Shown here: piece after piece, positions 52,184 to 60,491 of the stretch
How the letters are laid out: each line of letters opens with the position of its first letter
Numbering within the stretch: position 1 is the stretch's first letter
Assembly: GCA_963170125.1 (NCBI GenBank)
Contig: CAUJFI010000052.1
Span: forward strand, 1-64,000
Reading direction: 5' to 3'
Source of the DNA: Deinococcota bacterium
Lineage (GTDB): Bacteria; Deinococcota; Deinococci; Deinococcales; Trueperaceae
DNA: 64,000 bases
The notes under the pieces: model-generated
What the model was told of the DNA's origin: nothing
Database searches by the model: none
Seen by the model: the letters and a program-made list of their open reading frames with translations, nothing else
Position numbers and translations under genes: made by a program

Positions 52184-54357
52184 GCTGACTCCTTCCCCTG
52201 GTTGGGCTGGAAGCGCAGCAGCCGCAGGGCGTTGGCGGTGACGACGACGGTGGCGCCGGTGTCGGAGAGGATGGCGGGCCACAGGCCGGTGATGCCCAAG
52301 AGGGTGGTGACGAGGAAGACGGCCTTGAGGCCGAGGGCGAACGTCACGTTCTGGCGGATGTTGCGCATGGTGGCGCGCGACAGCTCGATCAGGTCGCTCA
52401 CGCCCGTGGCGTTGGCGCGCAGCAGCGCGGCGCCGGCCGTCTCGAGCGCCACGTCGGTGCCGCCGCCCATGGCGATACCGACGTCGGCTTGCGCCAGGGC
52501 GGGCGCGTCGTTGATGCCGTCGCCCACCATCACCACTTTGCCATCGCGCTTGAGGTCGTCGATGGCGGCGAGCTTGTCCTCGGGCAGGAGCTCGCTCCGG
52601 GCCTCCAGGCCCAGGTGATCGGCGATGGCCTGGCCGGTGCGGGCGTTGTCGCCGGTGAGCATCACGCTCCTGACGCCCAGGCGCGTCAGGCGCTTGACGG
52701 CTTCGGCGGCGTCGGCGCGCGGCTCGTCGCGGATGGCGATGAGGCCCAGCGGGGTGTGGCCCTGCAGCAGCACCACCACCGTCTTGCCCTCATCCTCCAG
52801 GCGCACGGCCTGCGCTTCGGCTGCGGGAGGCAGCGGGGCGCGCTCCGCTGCGTAGCGTGGCGAGCCGACGGCGTAGGCCTTGCCCGCCACGCTGGCGGTG
52901 ACGGCCTGGCCGGGCACGGCGCGCGCGTCCACCGCGACCGGTACGTCCAGTGCTTCGGCGCGCTTGAGGATGGCCTTGGCGAGCGGGTGAGCCGAGCCGG
53001 TCTCGACCGCGGCCGCGAGCCTGAGCACCTCGTCCTCGCTCGCGGCGAGGGGCACGACGTCGGTGACCTGCGGGCGGTTCTCGGTGAGGGTGCCGGTCTT
53101 GTCGAACGCTACCGTCTTCACGTCGCCGATCGCCTCGAGCACCGCCCCGCCCTTGATCAACAGCCCGCGGCGCGCGCCGGCGCTGATGCCGGAGGTCACA
53201 GCGGCCGGCACGGAGAGCACGAGCGCGCAGGGGCAGGCGATGAGCAGGAGCGCCAGCGCGCGGTAGACCCACTCGCCCCAGTCCGCGCCGAACAGGAGGG
53301 GCGGCACCACCGCCACCAGCAGGGCCGCCAGCATGGCGGCGGGCGTGTAGACGCTGCTGAAGCGGTCGATGAAGCGCGCCACCGGCGCCTTGCTGCTCTC
53401 GGCCTCCTCCACCAGGTGGATGATCCTGGCGATGGTGCTGTCGCTGGCGGGCCTGTCGACGCGCACCGTGAGCACCGCGTCGGTGGCGATGCTGCCCGCG
53501 AACAGCGCGTCACCGGGCGCCTTGGCGACGGGCATGCTCTCGCCCGTGACGGGCGCCTCGTCGATGCCGGCTGAGCCCTCGACGATGGTGCCGTCGGCGG
53601 GCACGCGCCCGCCCGGCTGCACGTGCACCAGGTCGCCCACGGCCAGCGCCGCCACCGGCACCTCGCGCGCCCGCCCGCCCTCCAGGAGCAGCGCCACCTT
53701 GGGCGCCAGCGCCGCCAGCGCGTGAATGCTCGCGCGGGCGCGGCCGGCGGCGACGGTCTCGAGCAGCTCGCCGATGGCGAAGAGGAACACCACGATGGCG
53801 CCCTCGGGCGCCTCGCCGATCGCCACCGCGCCCAGCGCAGCCAGGGAGATGAGGGTGTTGATGGTGAAGGGCCGCCCCAGCCGTGCGCTCGCCCACGCCT
53901 TGCGGGCGAGGGGCGCGACGCCGATGAGGGTGGCGGCGGTGAAACCCCACGGCGCCAGGCTCGGGAAGGTGAGCGCCAGGAGCGCGCTCACCACCAGTAG
54001 CGCGCCGGTGACGATGACGAAGCGGCCCTTGGCGGTCCGGTACCAGGCGGGGGGCGTCTCAGGACCGCCGTACGCTCCGCCCGCCACGGCGCCACCGGGC
54101 GCGTCCGCCAGTACCTCGCCGCCCTTGAGGCGCGGCGGGTAGCCGAGGCGCGCCAAGTCACGCTCCAGCGCCGCGCGCGGGGTGCGCGCCTCGTCAAGGG
54201 TCAGGCGCAAGGTCTGGGTGGTGAAGTTGACGCTCACGTCGCTGGCGCCGGCGACGTTGCCGATGGCGCCCCTGACCGTGCGGGCGCACTCGGCGCAGTC
54301 CATCTCGGACACGAAGTACTCGAGGGTCGCGGCTGGGGTGGCGGGGCGCTCGCTCAT
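52180..54357 (-). CDS. cadA: P1B-type heavy-metal ATPase (CadA/ZntA-like)
   Basis: A 725-aa metal-exporting ATPase. An N-terminal HMA domain carries MDCAEC (Cys21, Cys24). The transmembrane CPC motif is IACPCALVLS, the phosphorylation site DKTGTLTE, then SAHPLAKAI and GDGINDAPAL. The CPC motif with the ArsR partner suggests Cd/Zn/Pb export rather than Cu. It is preceded by a dyad operator and a -10 TAGAGT ending 9 nt before the ATG at 54357. Confidence 0.94.
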   Translation of the reverse strand: MSERPATPAATLEYFVSEMDCAECARTVRGAIGNVAGASDVSVNFTTQTLRLTLDEARTPRAALERDLARLGYPPRLKGGEVLADAPGGAVAGGAYGGPETPPAWYRTAKGRFVIVTGALLVVSALLALTFPSLAPWGFTAATLIGVAPLARKAWASARLGRPFTINTLISLAALGAVAIGEAPEGAIVVFLFAIGELLETVAAGRARASIHALAALAPKVALLLEGGRAREVPVAALAVGDLVHVQPGGRVPADGTIVEGSAGIDEAPVTGESMPVAKAPGDALFAGSIATDAVLTVRVDRPASDSTIARIIHLVEEAESSKAPVARFIDRFSSVYTPAAMLAALLVAVVPPLLFGADWGEWVYRALALLLIACPCALVLSVPAAVTSGISAGARRGLLIKGGAVLEAIGDVKTVAFDKTGTLTENRPQVTDVVPLAASEDEVLRLAAAVETGSAHPLAKAILKRAEALDVPVAVDARAVPGQAVTASVAGKAYAVGSPRYAAERAPLPPAAEAQAVRLEDEGKTVVVLLQGHTPLGLIAIRDEPRADAAEAVKRLTRLGVRSVMLTGDNARTGQAIADHLGLEARSELLPEDKLAAIDDLKRDGKVVMVGDGINDAPALAQADVGIAMGGGTDVALETAGAALLRANATGVSDLIELSRATMRNIRQNVTFALGLKAVFLVTTLLGITGLWPAILSDTGATVVVTANALRLLRFQPNQGKESA

Positions 54358-54366
54358 GGTGCGAGG

Positions 54367-54401
54367 ACTCTATCATCTGCATACCTGAGCAGATGTAGAG
54401 T
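54367..54401. promoter_or_regulatory. Dyad operator containing two back-to-back -10 elements
   Basis: An imperfect dyad with arms ACTCTA-T-CATCTGC (54367-54380) and GCAGATG-TAGAGT (54389-54401) and an 8-bp centre. The outer 6 bp of each arm is a -10 hexamer TAGAGT: on the minus strand (54367-54372) for the P-type ATPase, on the plus strand (54396-54401) for the YtkA-like operon. The core ACCTGAGCAGAT resembles ArsR/SmtB operators. One bound repressor would block both promoters. Confidence 0.6.
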
Positions 54402-54473
54402 ATGTCGGTCGCCCGCCCCGCGCGGGCGCCCGCACGATACCGCCGCCGCGCCCGCCGCGCAGGAGGAAGAGCC

Positions 54474-55193
54474 GTGAGACCGTCATGCCAACAGGGCAGC
54501 TCGCGCCCGCTAGCGCCAACACCCTCTCGCCTGGCGTCGCGGGCGCCCACCGCACGACCAGTCCGCGCGCGCCTCCGGGCGCTGCGCGCCGCCTTCGTGC
54601 TGGCGCTGAGCGGCGGCGCCCTGGCGCACGCCACTTTGGTGTTCGGCACGGTCACCACGCACCCCACGCTTTCGCGCGCCGGCGAGCGCATAACGCTGAA
54701 CCTCAAGATGCACGACCCCGTGAGCACGCCGGTCGAGGACGCCATCGTGTTCCTGGAAGCCGGTCCGCACAGCGATCTGGCGGACGTGCCGGGCGAGAGC
54801 GCGGAGAGCCTGATCATCGCGGAGCCGGTGGTGAGCAGCGAGCGCTTCGCCGAGGTCGCGCCGGGCGTTTACCAGACGGAGTTCGTGCTGCCGCATGGGG
54901 GCGCGTGGCGGCTGGTGTTCCGCGACCAGACCTTCCGCCAGGAGGAGGCGCGCGCCGGCGTCACCCTGGTCGTGGGCGAGGGCGCGACGGCCGAACCGCT
55001 CTACTTCGTGTTCCCGCCCACCGCCACCGGGCCCGAGAGCCTGGCGACCTGGCTGGTGTTCGTGGTGGGCATCCCGCTGCTGGCGGGGGTGGGCATCACG
55101 GTGGCGGCGCTGCGCAAGGGGGCAGACGAGGCGCCCACGCGGGAGCCCGCGAGCGCAGGTGGGGCCGACGCCGACTCGCCGGAAGCGCCGTGA
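54474..55193 (+). CDS. YtkA/CopC-like exported protein with C-terminal membrane anchor
   Basis: A 239-aa protein from a GTG at 54474, supported by AGGAGGAAGAG just upstream (the frame is open from 54402, but that ATG abuts a -10). An unusually long basic N-region (about 40 aa) precedes the signal sequence ending GGALAHA. A YtkA/FixH-like beta-sandwich follows (ITLNLKMHDPVSTPVEDAIVFL ... YQTEFVLPHGGAWRLVFRD), then a membrane helix at about 200-222 (ATWLVFVVGIPLLAGVGITV). Such proteins occur with copper delivery and cytochrome oxidase assembly. It is the first gene of a three-gene operon with a DsbA-like and a SCO1 protein. Confidence 0.72.
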   Translation: MRPSCQQGSSRPLAPTPSRLASRAPTARPVRARLRALRAAFVLALSGGALAHATLVFGTVTTHPTLSRAGERITLNLKMHDPVSTPVEDAIVFLEAGPHSDLADVPGESAESLIIAEPVVSSERFAEVAPGVYQTEFVLPHGGAWRLVFRDQTFRQEEARAGVTLVVGEGATAEPLYFVFPPTATGPESLATWLVFVVGIPLLAGVGITVAALRKGADEAPTREPASAGGADADSPEAP

Positions 55194-55259
55194 CCCGGGC
55201 CGCCAGCCTTCCCGCCGCCCCACGCAAATGAACCCGCGCCACGATTGGAGCCTCACCCC

Positions 55260-55913
55260 GTGACCCAGCGCCGCCTCACCCTCGCCACTCTCGCCGTCCT
55301 CGCCCTCCTCGCCGCCGGCTTCCTCGCTTACCGCCAGTTCCTCGCTCCTGCCGCCACCGTCAGCGCTCCCGCCAGCGGCTACGCCGGCCAGCCCACCCTG
55401 GGGCGAGAGGACGCGCCCGTGAAGCTGATCCTGTTCGAGAACTTCCTGTGCGAGCACTGCAAGGCGTTCGAGGAGAGCGTGTTCCCGCGCATCCAGCGCG
55501 ACTACATCGACACGGGCCAGGTGCAGGCGTACTACGTCAACCTCGCCTGGGGCGCCGAGAGCGCCACCACCGCCGGCCTGGCCGGCGAGTGCGCCTACCG
55601 CCAGGACGAGCGGGCGTTCTGGGAGTACAAGCGCGCCCTCTACGCCGCGCAGGACGATCACGCCGGCGCCTGGGCCGGCCCCGCCAACCTCGTGGCCATC
55701 GCGGAGAGCGTGCCCGCCCTCGACGCCGCGGAGCTGCGCGCCTGCCTCGCGGACGGGCGCTACCTGAGCGAAGTGCAGCGCGACCTTGAGTTGGGCGACC
55801 GAGTCGGCGTGCGCGGCACCCCCTCCATCGTGGTGGGCACGCAAGGCTTCGAGGCGCCCAGCTACGAGACGCTCGCCAGCGCCATCGAGCGCGAGCTCGC
55901 CGGCGGGCGGTGA
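55260..55913 (+). CDS. Periplasmic DsbA/thioredoxin-fold protein
   Basis: A 217-aa protein with an N-terminal signal anchor (about 7-28) and a DsbA-type thioredoxin fold: LILFENFLCEHCKAFEE with CxxC at Cys64/Cys67, cis-Pro loop GVRGTPSIVVG. The GTG at 55260 is preferred (GGAG at 55247-55250). It probably reduces or oxidises the Cys pair of the adjacent SCO1-like protein or of cytochrome oxidase CuA. Confidence 0.84.
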   Translation: MTQRRLTLATLAVLALLAAGFLAYRQFLAPAATVSAPASGYAGQPTLGREDAPVKLILFENFLCEHCKAFEESVFPRIQRDYIDTGQVQAYYVNLAWGAESATTAGLAGECAYRQDERAFWEYKRALYAAQDDHAGAWAGPANLVAIAESVPALDAAELRACLADGRYLSEVQRDLELGDRVGVRGTPSIVVGTQGFEAPSYETLASAIERELAGGR

Positions 55914-55916
55914 CCC

Positions 55917-56513
55917 ATGCCGCAAAGGCGCCTCATCCTAGTAACCGTCGCGCTGCTGGCGCTCGTGGCCGCCGGCGCCGCGCTCTTCCTCCCGCGCACG
56001 GGCGCCGCGCCGGGGTGGGCGGGCGTGCTGCTCGACAGCCCGCTGCCCATGGGCGACGTCACCCTGGCCACCACCGGCGGCGAGCGCGCCGCGCTCGCGG
56101 ACCTGGCCGCGCCCTACCTGCTGGTGTTCTTCGGTTACACGAGCTGCCCCGACGTGTGCCCGCTCACCATGGCGCGCCTGGCGCGCGCCTACCGCGGCCT
56201 GGGCGAACCGGCCGAGGTGCAGGTGGTGATGGTCACCGTCGATCCCGCCATCGACACGGCCGAGCGCCTGCGGGCCTACGTGGAGGGCTTCCACCCCACC
56301 TTCCTTGGGCTGCGCGGCGGCAACCAGGAGGTCGCCGAGGCCGCCCTGCGCTTCTACGTGGGCGTCAACGCCCTGGGCGACGGGCTCGTGGCGCACTCCG
56401 ACCCCGTCGCGCTCCTGGGGCCCGACCGCACCATGCGCCTGCTCTACCCGCAGGACAGGCTCGCGGGCCTGGAGGAGGACCTGCGGGCCGTGCTGGCGGG
56501 CCCGGCGTGGTGA
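55917..56513 (+). CDS. SCO1/SenC copper-delivery protein
   Basis: A 198-aa membrane-anchored thioredoxin-fold protein. The anchor lies at about 6-25. The copper site CPDVC is at 77-81 (GYTSCPDVCPLT), with the distal His160 in VAHSDP. SCO proteins load CuA of cytochrome c oxidase. The ATG begins 3 nt after the DsbA-like stop, confirming an operon. No oxidase subunits are in the window. Confidence 0.92.
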   Translation: MPQRRLILVTVALLALVAAGAALFLPRTGAAPGWAGVLLDSPLPMGDVTLATTGGERAALADLAAPYLLVFFGYTSCPDVCPLTMARLARAYRGLGEPAEVQVVMVTVDPAIDTAERLRAYVEGFHPTFLGLRGGNQEVAEAALRFYVGVNALGDGLVAHSDPVALLGPDRTMRLLYPQDRLAGLEEDLRAVLAGPAW

Positions 56514-56541
56514 CAGACGCCATCGTCACGGCGTCCACCGC

Positions 56542-57960
56542 TCAGGCGCAGCAGGAGAGCCTGGTCACGTCCTGGGTGAACGCCTGCGCCGCCAGCTTCA
56601 CGCCCTCCGCCCACGTCAGGTAGGGGTGGAGGGTGGAGGCGAGGTCGGCGCTGGTGAGGCCGAAGCGCAGCGCCAGCGTGGCCTCGCCGATGACGTCGCC
56701 GGCGTTGGCGGTCAGGAGGTGCGCGCCGAGCAGGCGGCCGCCGGCCACATCCGCCACGAGCTTGATGAGGCCGCGGTCGGAGCCGGTGACGGCCGCGCGC
56801 GGGATGGCCGCCGCCGGCAGCGTCGCCACTTGCACGGCGTGCCCCGCCGCCCGCGCCTGCGCCTCCGTCAAGCCCACGGCGGCGAGCTGCGGGTCGGTGA
56901 AGGTGACGCGCGGCACCACGCTCGCGTCGAGCGGCACGCTGGGCGCGCCCGTGAGGTCGGCGAGGGCGGCCTCCGCCGCGACCCGGCCCGCCGCGGCGGC
57001 GAGGTAGACGAACTGGGGGGCGCCGGTGACGTCGCCGGCGGCGAAGACGCCCGGGTTCGAGGTGCGCATGAACCCGTCGACGCGCACGAAGCCGCGCGCG
57101 TCGACCTCCACCCCCGCCGCCTCCAGGCCGAGGCCGGCGGTGGCGGGGCGGCGGCCGGTGGCCACCAGGAGCTGCTCGGCGCGCAGCGTCTCTTCCGTGC
57201 CGCCCTGCGCGACGTCGAGGCGGTAGCCGGTCGTATCGCGCTCCACGCGTGTCACGCGCGCGCCCGTGCGCAGCTCCAGGCCCTCGGCGGCGAGGGCGTT
57301 CGCCAGCGCGTTCGAGAGTTCGGGGTCCTCGGCGGGCAGGATGCGCGCTTCGGCCTCAATCACGGTGACCTTGACGCCGAAGCGCGCGAACGCCTGGCCC
57401 AGCTCCAGGCCGACGGCGCCGGCGCCGAGCACGATCAGCGACGCCGGCAGCACCTTAAGCTCCATGGCGCTGGTGCTGGTGAGGGCGCCCCCCTGCGCCA
57501 GGCCGGGGACGGGCGGTAAGGCGGGCGCCGCGCCCGTGGCGATCACCACCTTGCGCGCGCCCACCACCGCCTCGCCCACGCGCACGCGGCCCGCCCCCAG
57601 GAGCGCGGCTTCCCCGCGCAGGAGCGTCACGCCCTCGTAGCCGGCGAGCACGTCGAGGTACTTCTCCTGCCGGAGGCGCTCGATCACGGCGCCCTTGCGC
57701 GCCTGCGCCTGCTGCCAGGCGGCTCGCGCCTCGCTGGCGAGGGCCGGGAAGCTGCTGCGGGCGGCGTGGAAGTGGGCGGCCGCCTCGAGCAGGAGCTTGG
57801 AGGGGATGCAGCCGACGTTGACGCAGGTGCCGCCCACCACCGTGCCCTCGGCGATAGCGACGCGCGCGCCCAGCTCGGCGCCGCGGATGGCGGCGGCGGT
57901 GCCCGCCCCGCCCGTGCCGATGATCAACAGGTCGTGATGGGAGTTCTCTGCCCTGGCCAT
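56542..57960 (-). CDS. merA: Mercuric reductase-type flavoenzyme
   Basis: A 472-aa FAD disulfide oxidoreductase. The redox Cys pair is GGTCVNVGCIPSK (Cys46, Cys51). The C-terminus ends LSCCA (Cys470-Cys471), the vicinal Cys pair that captures Hg(II) in MerA and is absent from lipoamide dehydrogenase. HPYLTWAEGVKLAAQAF carries the MerA active-site Tyr. It lacks the N-terminal HMA domain of many MerA proteins. The ATG at 57960 is 6 nt after the -10 of a MerR-type promoter, so the mRNA is leaderless. No merT, merP or merB is present. Confidence 0.92.
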   Translation of the reverse strand: MARAENSHHDLLIIGTGGAGTAAAIRGAELGARVAIAEGTVVGGTCVNVGCIPSKLLLEAAAHFHAARSSFPALASEARAAWQQAQARKGAVIERLRQEKYLDVLAGYEGVTLLRGEAALLGAGRVRVGEAVVGARKVVIATGAAPALPPVPGLAQGGALTSTSAMELKVLPASLIVLGAGAVGLELGQAFARFGVKVTVIEAEARILPAEDPELSNALANALAAEGLELRTGARVTRVERDTTGYRLDVAQGGTEETLRAEQLLVATGRRPATAGLGLEAAGVEVDARGFVRVDGFMRTSNPGVFAAGDVTGAPQFVYLAAAAGRVAAEAALADLTGAPSVPLDASVVPRVTFTDPQLAAVGLTEAQARAAGHAVQVATLPAAAIPRAAVTGSDRGLIKLVADVAGGRLLGAHLLTANAGDVIGEATLALRFGLTSADLASTLHPYLTWAEGVKLAAQAFTQDVTRLSCCA

Positions 57961-57966
57961 GCCCGC

Positions 57967-57998
57967 AGGCTAGACCCTCCCGTAAAGGGGAGGGTCAA
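57967..57998 (-). promoter_or_regulatory. MerR-type operator-promoter of merA
   Basis: The -35 TTGACC (57993-57998) and -10 TAGCCT (57967-57972) are separated by 20 bp, the over-long spacer that MerR-family activators untwist. The spacer contains the perfect dyad GACCCTCCC / GGGAGGGTC (57973-57981, 57988-57996), centre 57984.5. The layout closely resembles the E. coli copA promoter as I recall it. The merR stop codon (57995-57997) lies inside the -35 element. Confidence 0.85.
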
Positions 57999-58417
57999 GC
58001 GGCCGCGCCCGGGCACGCGGCGGACGGGTCGGCGAGGTAGACGCAGCCCTCGCCCTCGCAGGCGGGGCGCGGGTGCGCCTCCGCCCACGCCAGCCGCTCG
58101 GCGAGCTCCGCCTCCAGGCGCGTCCACTGCGCCAGGCGCTCGCGCACGTCGCGCAGGTGCCGCACCAGGACCTCGCGCGCCTCCTGGCAGGGCGGGTGCT
58201 CGTGCTCGCGCGCGTCGAGGACGTCCCCGATCTCCCGCAGCGTGAGGCCGAGCGCCTGCGCGCCGCGGATGAACTGCGCGCGCTCGGCGGCCCCGGCGCC
58301 GTAGTAGCGGTAGCCGTTGGCGCCGCGCTCGGCCGCCAGCAGGCCCAGGTCCGTCCAGTACCTGAGGGTCTTCACCGACTCGCGCGTGCGCCGCGCCAAC
58401 TGCCCGATCGTCGTCAT
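57995..58417 (-). CDS. merR: MerR-family metal-responsive activator
   Basis: A 140-aa regulator: helix-turn-helix TIGQLARRTRESVKTLRYW and GYRYYG wing, then a dimer helix. Cys77 (HPPCQEA) sits where MerR and ZntR have the Cys of +2 metal sensors (CueR has Ser). Three more Cys lie in the C-terminal loop (120, 125, 135). With MerA next door, Hg(II) is the likely inducer, though Zn or other divalent ions remain possible. The ATG at 58417 has -10 TACCAT (58423-58428) 5 nt upstream. It is transcribed in the same direction as merA and not divergently as in classical mer operons. Confidence 0.88.
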   Translation of the reverse strand: MTTIGQLARRTRESVKTLRYWTDLGLLAAERGANGYRYYGAGAAERAQFIRGAQALGLTLREIGDVLDAREHEHPPCQEAREVLVRHLRDVRERLAQWTRLEAELAERLAWAEAHPRPACEGEGCVYLADPSAACPGAAA

Positions 58418-58483
58418 GCCCCATGGTAGCGGTGACGCTTCCGCCCACACGTCGCCGGCTCATGCGGTTCGCGGCTCCTGCTG

Positions 58484-58852
58484 CTACGTGCGCTTCAAGA
58501 TGCAACAGGGCAAGCCGGCCGTCACGTTCATGAACCGCGAAACGGTCACGATCACTTCCGTGCAGCCCGCCTTTGGCTTGAACGCCGCGTCGCGCTTGAA
58601 TAGGTCGAGCTTGCACACGAGGGCGGTCGCCGCCTTGTCGGCGCCACTTCCCAACCACACGTTGTTGCCAGAAGCGTCGCCCACGGTCGTCCCGGCCAGG
58701 TAACCGTAAACCAGCGGGTAGATCGACTCCATGAGTTGCGGGGTCGGCGCGCCGTAAGGAAAGTCGACAAGGGTGGCGCCGATGTGGACAAGCGTGTCGC
58801 GCCTTGACGACAACGCCCTTGTAGCCGGTAGCGGCGACGTCTTAGCCGACAT
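58484..58852 (-). CDS. Unrecognised ORF of 122 codons
   Basis: A 122-aa frame with lower GC than its neighbours. It lacks the extreme composition of shadow ORFs: VHIGATLVDFPYGAPTPQLM, NVWLGSGADKAATALVCKLD, TEVIVTVSRFMNVTAG. No domain was recognised, and no ribosome site or clear -10 precedes the ATG. It could be a fragment of an acquired gene. Low certainty that it is expressed. Confidence 0.35.
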   Translation of the reverse strand: MSAKTSPLPATRALSSRRDTLVHIGATLVDFPYGAPTPQLMESIYPLVYGYLAGTTVGDASGNNVWLGSGADKAATALVCKLDLFKRDAAFKPKAGCTEVIVTVSRFMNVTAGLPCCILKRT

Positions 58853-59262
58853 GGGCCGGCCTGACCCGGGGGCGCCGCCTCACGGCGCGCCTCGCGGGCC
58901 GGAACTAGAGGGACCGAGGTGCCCGGCTGGACGGCGGCGGCGCTCAGCCGGGCACGGCTCCTTTCGCCTGAAGCGCGGAGTGTCCGCCGGTTTCACCTGC
59001 GGACACTTGACGGGCCTCGTCGCTGCTCTGGGTTACCGTTTCCACATCAACATCGAGAGCGAGGACGGCTCCGGTGAGCACGGTCGGGTGCCGCCCTGTC
59101 GCTGAGCGCTCCGAAGCCCAACCGCGGCTGGGATTCAGCAGCGGACACAGGCTAAGCGAGGAACCGTCGCGCGCCTTCACCCCTGTGGGGGCGGCGGCGT
59201 TTTCATGGGGTCCGGGGGGGCGGCTGCCGCGTTCTGGCCGTCAGCGCGCGGCAGCCGGGCGC
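58853..59262. other. Non-coding stretch with inverted repeats
   Basis: These 410 bp hold no convincing gene. Two inverted repeats stand out: GTGCCCGGCTG / CAGCCGGGCAC (58919-58955) and TGTCCGC / GCGGACA (58981-59005). GCGGACA recurs at 59141-59147. A minus-strand frame at 58944-59180 reads like the tail of some protein, but I could not identify it. A mobile-element relic is possible. Confidence 0.4.
58919..58955. terminator. Perfect 11-bp hairpin
   Basis: GTGCCCGGCTG pairs perfectly with CAGCCGGGCAC across a 15-nt loop. On the minus strand it lies 310 nt past the pdxS stop; on the plus strand it is followed by CTCCTTTCG. It is terminator-like in form only. Confidence 0.35.
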
Positions 59263-60213
59263 TCACCAGCCCCGGCGGGCCAGAAGCTGGTCCTCCGCGA
59301 GCGACTCCATGCCGATACCGACCATGGCCTCCCCCAGGTTCTTGGACAGTTCGGCGAGGGCGGCGGGGTCGTCGTGGTGCTTCACGGCCTTCACTATGGC
59401 GTGGGCGCGCCGCGCCCACGCCGCTTGGCGGCGGCTCTCATCGGTCTCGCTGGCGGCGGCCTTGAAGATGCCGGATCCCACGAACACGCCGTCGACGCCG
59501 AGCTGCATCATCAACGCGGCGTCGGCGGGGGTGGCCACGCCGCCGGCCGCGAAGTTGGGCACGGGCAGGGCGCCGTGCTCATGGACGTAGCGCACGAGGT
59601 CGTAGGGGGCGCCGTGTTCCTTGGCGTAGCTCATGAGCTGCTCGCTGGCCAGGCTTTGCAGGGCGCGGATCTCGCCGATCACGCTGCGGGCGTGGCGCAC
59701 GGCTTCGACCACGTTGCCGGTGCCGGCCTCGCCCTTTGTCCTGATCATGGCGGCGCCCTCGCCGATGCGCCGTAGGGCCTCGCCGATGTTGGTGGCGCCG
59801 CACACGAACGGCACGCTGAACGCGCGCTTGTCGATGTGGTAGGCGTCGTCGGCGGGGGTCAGTACCTCGGACTCGTCGATGAAGTCGACGCCGATGGCCT
59901 GCAGGATCTGGGCTTCGACGAAGTGGCCGATGCGCACCTTGGCCATCACGGGGATGGACACGGCGGCCATGATCTGCTCGATCAGGCCGGGGTCGGACAT
60001 GCGCGCCACGCCGCCCTGCACGCGGATGTCGGCGGGCACGCGCTCGAGCGCCATCACCGCCACTGCGCCCGCCTGTTCGGCGATGCGCGCCTGGTCGGGC
60101 GTCACCACGTCCATGATGACGCCGCCCTTGAACGTTTCAGGAGATCCCGCTTTGCTCGTGCGCGCGCTGGCGGTTGCGCGCGTTGCGCTCCCCGCCCCGT
60201 TTTCCTGGTGCAT
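59263..60213 (-). CDS. pdxS: Pyridoxal 5'-phosphate synthase subunit PdxS
   Basis: A 316-aa (beta/alpha)8 enzyme making PLP from ribose 5-phosphate, glyceraldehyde 3-phosphate and ammonia. It has the conserved [24 protein letters not shown] (first active Lys), [11 protein letters not shown], and [17 protein letters not shown] (second Lys). The first 25 residues are a poorly conserved Ala/Ser/Thr-rich extension. The ATG at 60213 is preceded by GGGCAGG and a -10-like TAGCAT about 25 nt upstream. The glutaminase partner gene pdxT, normally next to it, is missing on both sides. Confidence 0.96.
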   Translation of the reverse strand: MHQENGAGSATRATASARTSKAGSPETFKGGVIMDVVTPDQARIAEQAGAVAVMALERVPADIRVQGGVARMSDPGLIEQIMAAVSIPVMAKVRIGHFVEAQILQAIGVDFIDESEVLTPADDAYHIDKRAFSVPFVCGATNIGEALRRIGEGAAMIRTKGEAGTGNVVEAVRHARSVIGEIRALQSLASEQLMSYAKEHGAPYDLVRYVHEHGALPVPNFAAGGVATPADAALMMQLGVDGVFVGSGIFKAAASETDESRRQAAWARRAHAIVKAVKHHDDPAALAELSKNLGEAMVGIGMESLAEDQLLARRGW

Positions 60214-60491
60214 GTTTACCTGCCCTTCTCGTGATCATGCTACGCCCTGGCCGCGCTGGGGGGCGCCGGCTGCGGCGGCTGGTGTTTGCGAGGCAACACT
60301 AACTTTGCATGGGCCTTGAACAGCCTGAACACCCGTAGGGGAACATGGGGCATCGGCGGCGGACGCTTGCCCGGCCGCCCGGGGGGGCGTCCGGAAGGCT
60401 GCGCCAACGACGCTCCCACGAGGTGCCTGGCCCCGGGGTCGCCGCCCGCCCTTCGGATCGACGAGCGGGACGGAAAAGGAGCTGAACTGCT
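60214..60491 (+). other. Intergenic region upstream of the copper cassette
   Basis: It holds the divergent promoters of pdxS and of the plus-strand cassette. The plus strand has TTGAAC at about 60316 and a GC-rich CCCGTAGGGG (about 60332-60341) loosely reminiscent of CsoR boxes, but the symmetry is poor. An AAAAGGAG ribosome site precedes the next ATG. No gene is seen. Confidence 0.3.

Noticed and set aside
60325-60345. Possible CsoR box upstream of the copper cassette
   Set aside because: Only a short CCCGTAGGGG core is present and the flanks are not symmetric; no csoR gene is nearby.
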